A stretch of DNA of 26,081 bases from Streptosporangiaceae bacterium (GTDB lineage: Bacteria; Actinomycetota; Actinomycetes; Streptosporangiales; Streptosporangiaceae), in contig JASHQP010000695.1 of the NCBI GenBank assembly GCA_030039095.1, positions 1-26,081 of the forward strand, written 5' to 3'. Both the position numbers and the translations under genes were made by a program. The first letter of the stretch is position 1, and every line of letters begins with the position of its first letter. The notes beneath the pieces are model-generated. The model saw only the letters and a program-made list of their open reading frames with translations. It did no database searches and was not told where the DNA came from. This document shows, piece by piece, positions 24,160 through 26,081 of this stretch.

Positions 24160-26081
24160 ATGGAAACGACCGTGCACGGATACCCGCGGATCGGCCGGCA
24201 ACGGGAGCTGAAGAAGGCAACCGAGGCATTCTGGGCAGGCCGCAGCACCGCAGCCGACCTGGAAGCAGCCGCCGCCGGCTTGCGCCGCGAGACCTGGGAA
24301 GCCCTGCGTGACACCGGGCTGACCGGTATCCCGTCGAACACGTTCTCGCTGTATGACCACGTCCTGGATACCGCCGAGATGGTCAATGCCGTACCGGAAC
24401 GATTTGCCGGCCTGGACGGCCTGGACGCTTACTTCGCTATGGCACGCGGCGCCAAAGGAATCGCCCCCCTGGAGCTGACCAAGTGGTTCGACACGAACTA
24501 TCACTACCTGGTCCCCGAGCTCGGACCCGGCACAGACATTCGGCTTGCCGGTGACAAGCCGCTCCAGGAGTACGTCGAAGCGCGATCGTACGGCATCGAG
24601 ACGCGGCCGGTCCTGCTGGGACCGGTGTCGTTTCTGCTGCTGTCGAAGCCCGCCCGGCTGGGCTTTCAGCCACTAAGCCTGCTTGAGCCGCTGCTGGACT
24701 GCTACGCGCAACTGCTCGTCGACCTCCACACCGCTGGCGCCGGATGGGTTCAGCTGGATGAGCCGGCGCTGGCCGCCGACCGGAGCGAGGACGAACTCGA
24801 GGCTCTGCGCCGCGCCTGCCACCGGCTCGGTTCGCTGACCACACGGCCCGCCCTGCTGATCAGCACCTACTTCGGGGAGATTGGCGAGGCCCTGGCGGTG
24901 CTGGCGGACAGCCCGGTCGAGGCAATCGGGCTTGACTTCGTGGCCGGGCCCGGCAACCGGGAAGCGCTGGCCCGCGTCGGCGGGGTCGGCGACAAGACGC
25001 TGGTGGCCGGTGTCGTCGACGGGCGGAACGTGTGGCGCACCGATCTGGCAAGCGCGCTGTCGATGTGCGCGTCGCTGCTCGGCCTGGCCGGGCGGCTCTG
25101 CGTGAGCACGTCCTGTTCGCTGCTGCACGTGCCGCTCGACCTGCGCGCAGAGACGTCGCTGGCGCCGGAACTCGCCGGGCGGCTCGCGTTCGCGCGGCAG
25201 AAAGTCGACGAGGTGGTGGCGCTCGGCCGAGCGCTGACCGAGGGTCGTGAGGCGATCTTCGTGCAGCTCGCCGCTGTTGAAGTGCCGCAGCCGACGGTGA
25301 ACGCCGAGGTCAGGATGAGGCTGGAGGAGCTGGGAGACGGGCCGCCGCGTAGCGCCTACGACGTTCGGGGGGCCGCGCAGGCCGATGGTCTTCCGCTGCT
25401 GCCCACCACCACGATCGGGTCGTTTCCGCAGACCGGCCAGATCCGCAAGGCGCGCGCGGATCTGCGGGCCGGGCACATCTCCGTCAGCGCCTACGAGGCG
25501 GTCATGCGCGGCGAGATCGACCGCGTGATCGCCCTGCAGGAAGACATCGGCCTGGACGTGCTGGTGCACGGCGAGCCGGAACGCAACGACATGGTGCAGT
25601 ACTTCGCCGAGCAGCTGGACGGGTTCGCGGCTACAGCCAGCGGGTGGGTCCAGTCGTATGGGAGCCGGTACGTCCGCCCGCCCATCCTGCACGGCGACGT
25701 TTCCCGGCCGGAGCCCATAACGGTCGGCTGGGCCCGTTACGCGCAGTCCCGGACGTCCCGGCCGGTCAAGGGGATGCTGACCGGACCGGTCACGATGCTC
25801 GCCTGGTCGTTCGTCCGGACCGACCAGCCGCTGAGCGAGACCGCCCGGCAGGTCGCGCTCGCGGTACGGGACGAGATCGCCGATCTCGAGGCGGCGGGGA
25901 TACGGATCATCCAGGTAGACGAGCCCGCCCTGCGGGAGCTGCTGCCGCTGCGGCGAGCCGACCGTGACGCGTATCTGGACTGGGCCGTGCGCACGTTCCG
26001 CCTCGCCACGTCCGGGGCAGCCGACGCGACACAGATTCATACGCACATGTGCTACAGCGAGTTCGGCGAGATCATTAGCGC
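24160..26081 (+). CDS. metE: Cobalamin-independent methionine synthase, 3' end beyond the window
   Basis: 640 codons are present and the frame is open to the window end; the full protein is usually about 760 residues. MetE moves a methyl group from 5-methyltetrahydropteroyltri-glutamate to homocysteine, in the cytoplasm, using zinc. The start [20 protein letters not shown] is canonical. The N-terminal barrel contains [15 protein letters not shown] and VQLDEPAL. The C-terminal barrel begins near 25400 ([12 protein letters not shown]) and includes [17 protein letters not shown] and the zinc ligands His and Cys in THMCYSEF (about 26041-26064). The remaining ligands lie beyond the window. GAGGGAG stands six bases before ATG 24160. 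The cobalamin riboswitch upstream implies use when B12 is scarce. It also supplies methionine, and so SAM, for the nearby nicotianamine-synthase homolog. Confidence 0.97.
   Translation, partial: METTVHGYPRIGRQRELKKATEAFWAGRSTAADLEAAAAGLRRETWEALRDTGLTGIPSNTFSLYDHVLDTAEMVNAVPERFAGLDGLDAYFAMARGAKGIAPLELTKWFDTNYHYLVPELGPGTDIRLAGDKPLQEYVEARSYGIETRPVLLGPVSFLLLSKPARLGFQPLSLLEPLLDCYAQLLVDLHTAGAGWVQLDEPALAADRSEDELEALRRACHRLGSLTTRPALLISTYFGEIGEALAVLADSPVEAIGLDFVAGPGNREALARVGGVGDKTLVAGVVDGRNVWRTDLASALSMCASLLGLAGRLCVSTSCSLLHVPLDLRAETSLAPELAGRLAFARQKVDEVVALGRALTEGREAIFVQLAAVEVPQPTVNAEVRMRLEELGDGPPRSAYDVRGAAQADGLPLLPTTTIGSFPQTGQIRKARADLRAGHISVSAYEAVMRGEIDRVIALQEDIGLDVLVHGEPERNDMVQYFAEQLDGFAATASGWVQSYGSRYVRPPILHGDVSRPEPITVGWARYAQSRTSRPVKGMLTGPVTMLAWSFVRTDQPLSETARQVALAVRDEIADLEAAGIRIIQVDEPALRELLPLRRADRDAYLDWAVRTFRLATSGAADATQIHTHMCYSEFGEIIS

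Noticed and set aside
24673..26046. A 457-residue open frame on the minus strand
   Set aside because: It lies antisense to metE, whose motifs are unmistakable; the frame is a codon-bias shadow.

Overview
The window is very GC-rich. Codons are strongly biased to G/C at the third position, start codons include GTG and TTG, and several genes are coupled by ATGA overlaps. The protein families (SodF-type superoxide dismutase, CGNR zinc-finger proteins, Nur-like Fur proteins, MetE behind a cobalamin riboswitch) point to an actinomycete. I cannot name the genus. No rRNA, tRNA or CRISPR array was seen.

Layout. Positions 1-1783 hold the 3' part of an ABC exporter gene broken by a 4-base tandem duplication. 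Positions 2.3-14.0 kb form a metal-homeostasis island: a nickel/cobalt permease with a Fur-family regulator behind it, a broken CGNR regulator, a CDF metal exporter, a methyltransferase divergent from a MucR-like zinc-finger protein, sodF with a coupled small gene, a second Fur paralog, an IS110 relic, a stand-alone peptide deformylase, a third and broken Fur paralog, a stand-alone TsaD and an unknown SIS-like protein. Nine sites fit the pattern GC-N9-GC with arms close to TGCAA-N5-TTGCA, the box reported for the nickel regulator Nur of Streptomyces. Eight lie in front of these genes and one has no clear target. By inference this is a nickel-responsive regulon packed into about 11 kb.

Positions 14.0-19.5 kb are a decayed zone. 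It holds fragments of CGNR genes, a fragment of a second NiCoT permease, the tail of a histidine ammonia-lyase-like gene, a kinase-like gene with two likely frameshifts, and two intact methyltransferase genes.

Positions 19.5-26.1 kb hold a GNAT-methyltransferase fusion, then an iron-box-like operator followed by a two-gene operon (a GNAT acetyltransferase and a nicotianamine-synthase-family protein), a convergent amidohydrolase, and a cobalamin riboswitch controlling metE, which runs off the end. The nicotianamine-synthase homolog suggests a nicotianamine-like metallophore made from S-adenosylmethionine. With the Ni/Co permease, the CDF exporter, the Fur proteins and the B12-controlled methionine synthase, the window reads as a transition-metal acquisition and sparing locus. 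The single-base frameshifts at homopolymers (CGNR, kinase) could be real decay or assembly error, and this cannot be settled from the sequence alone.
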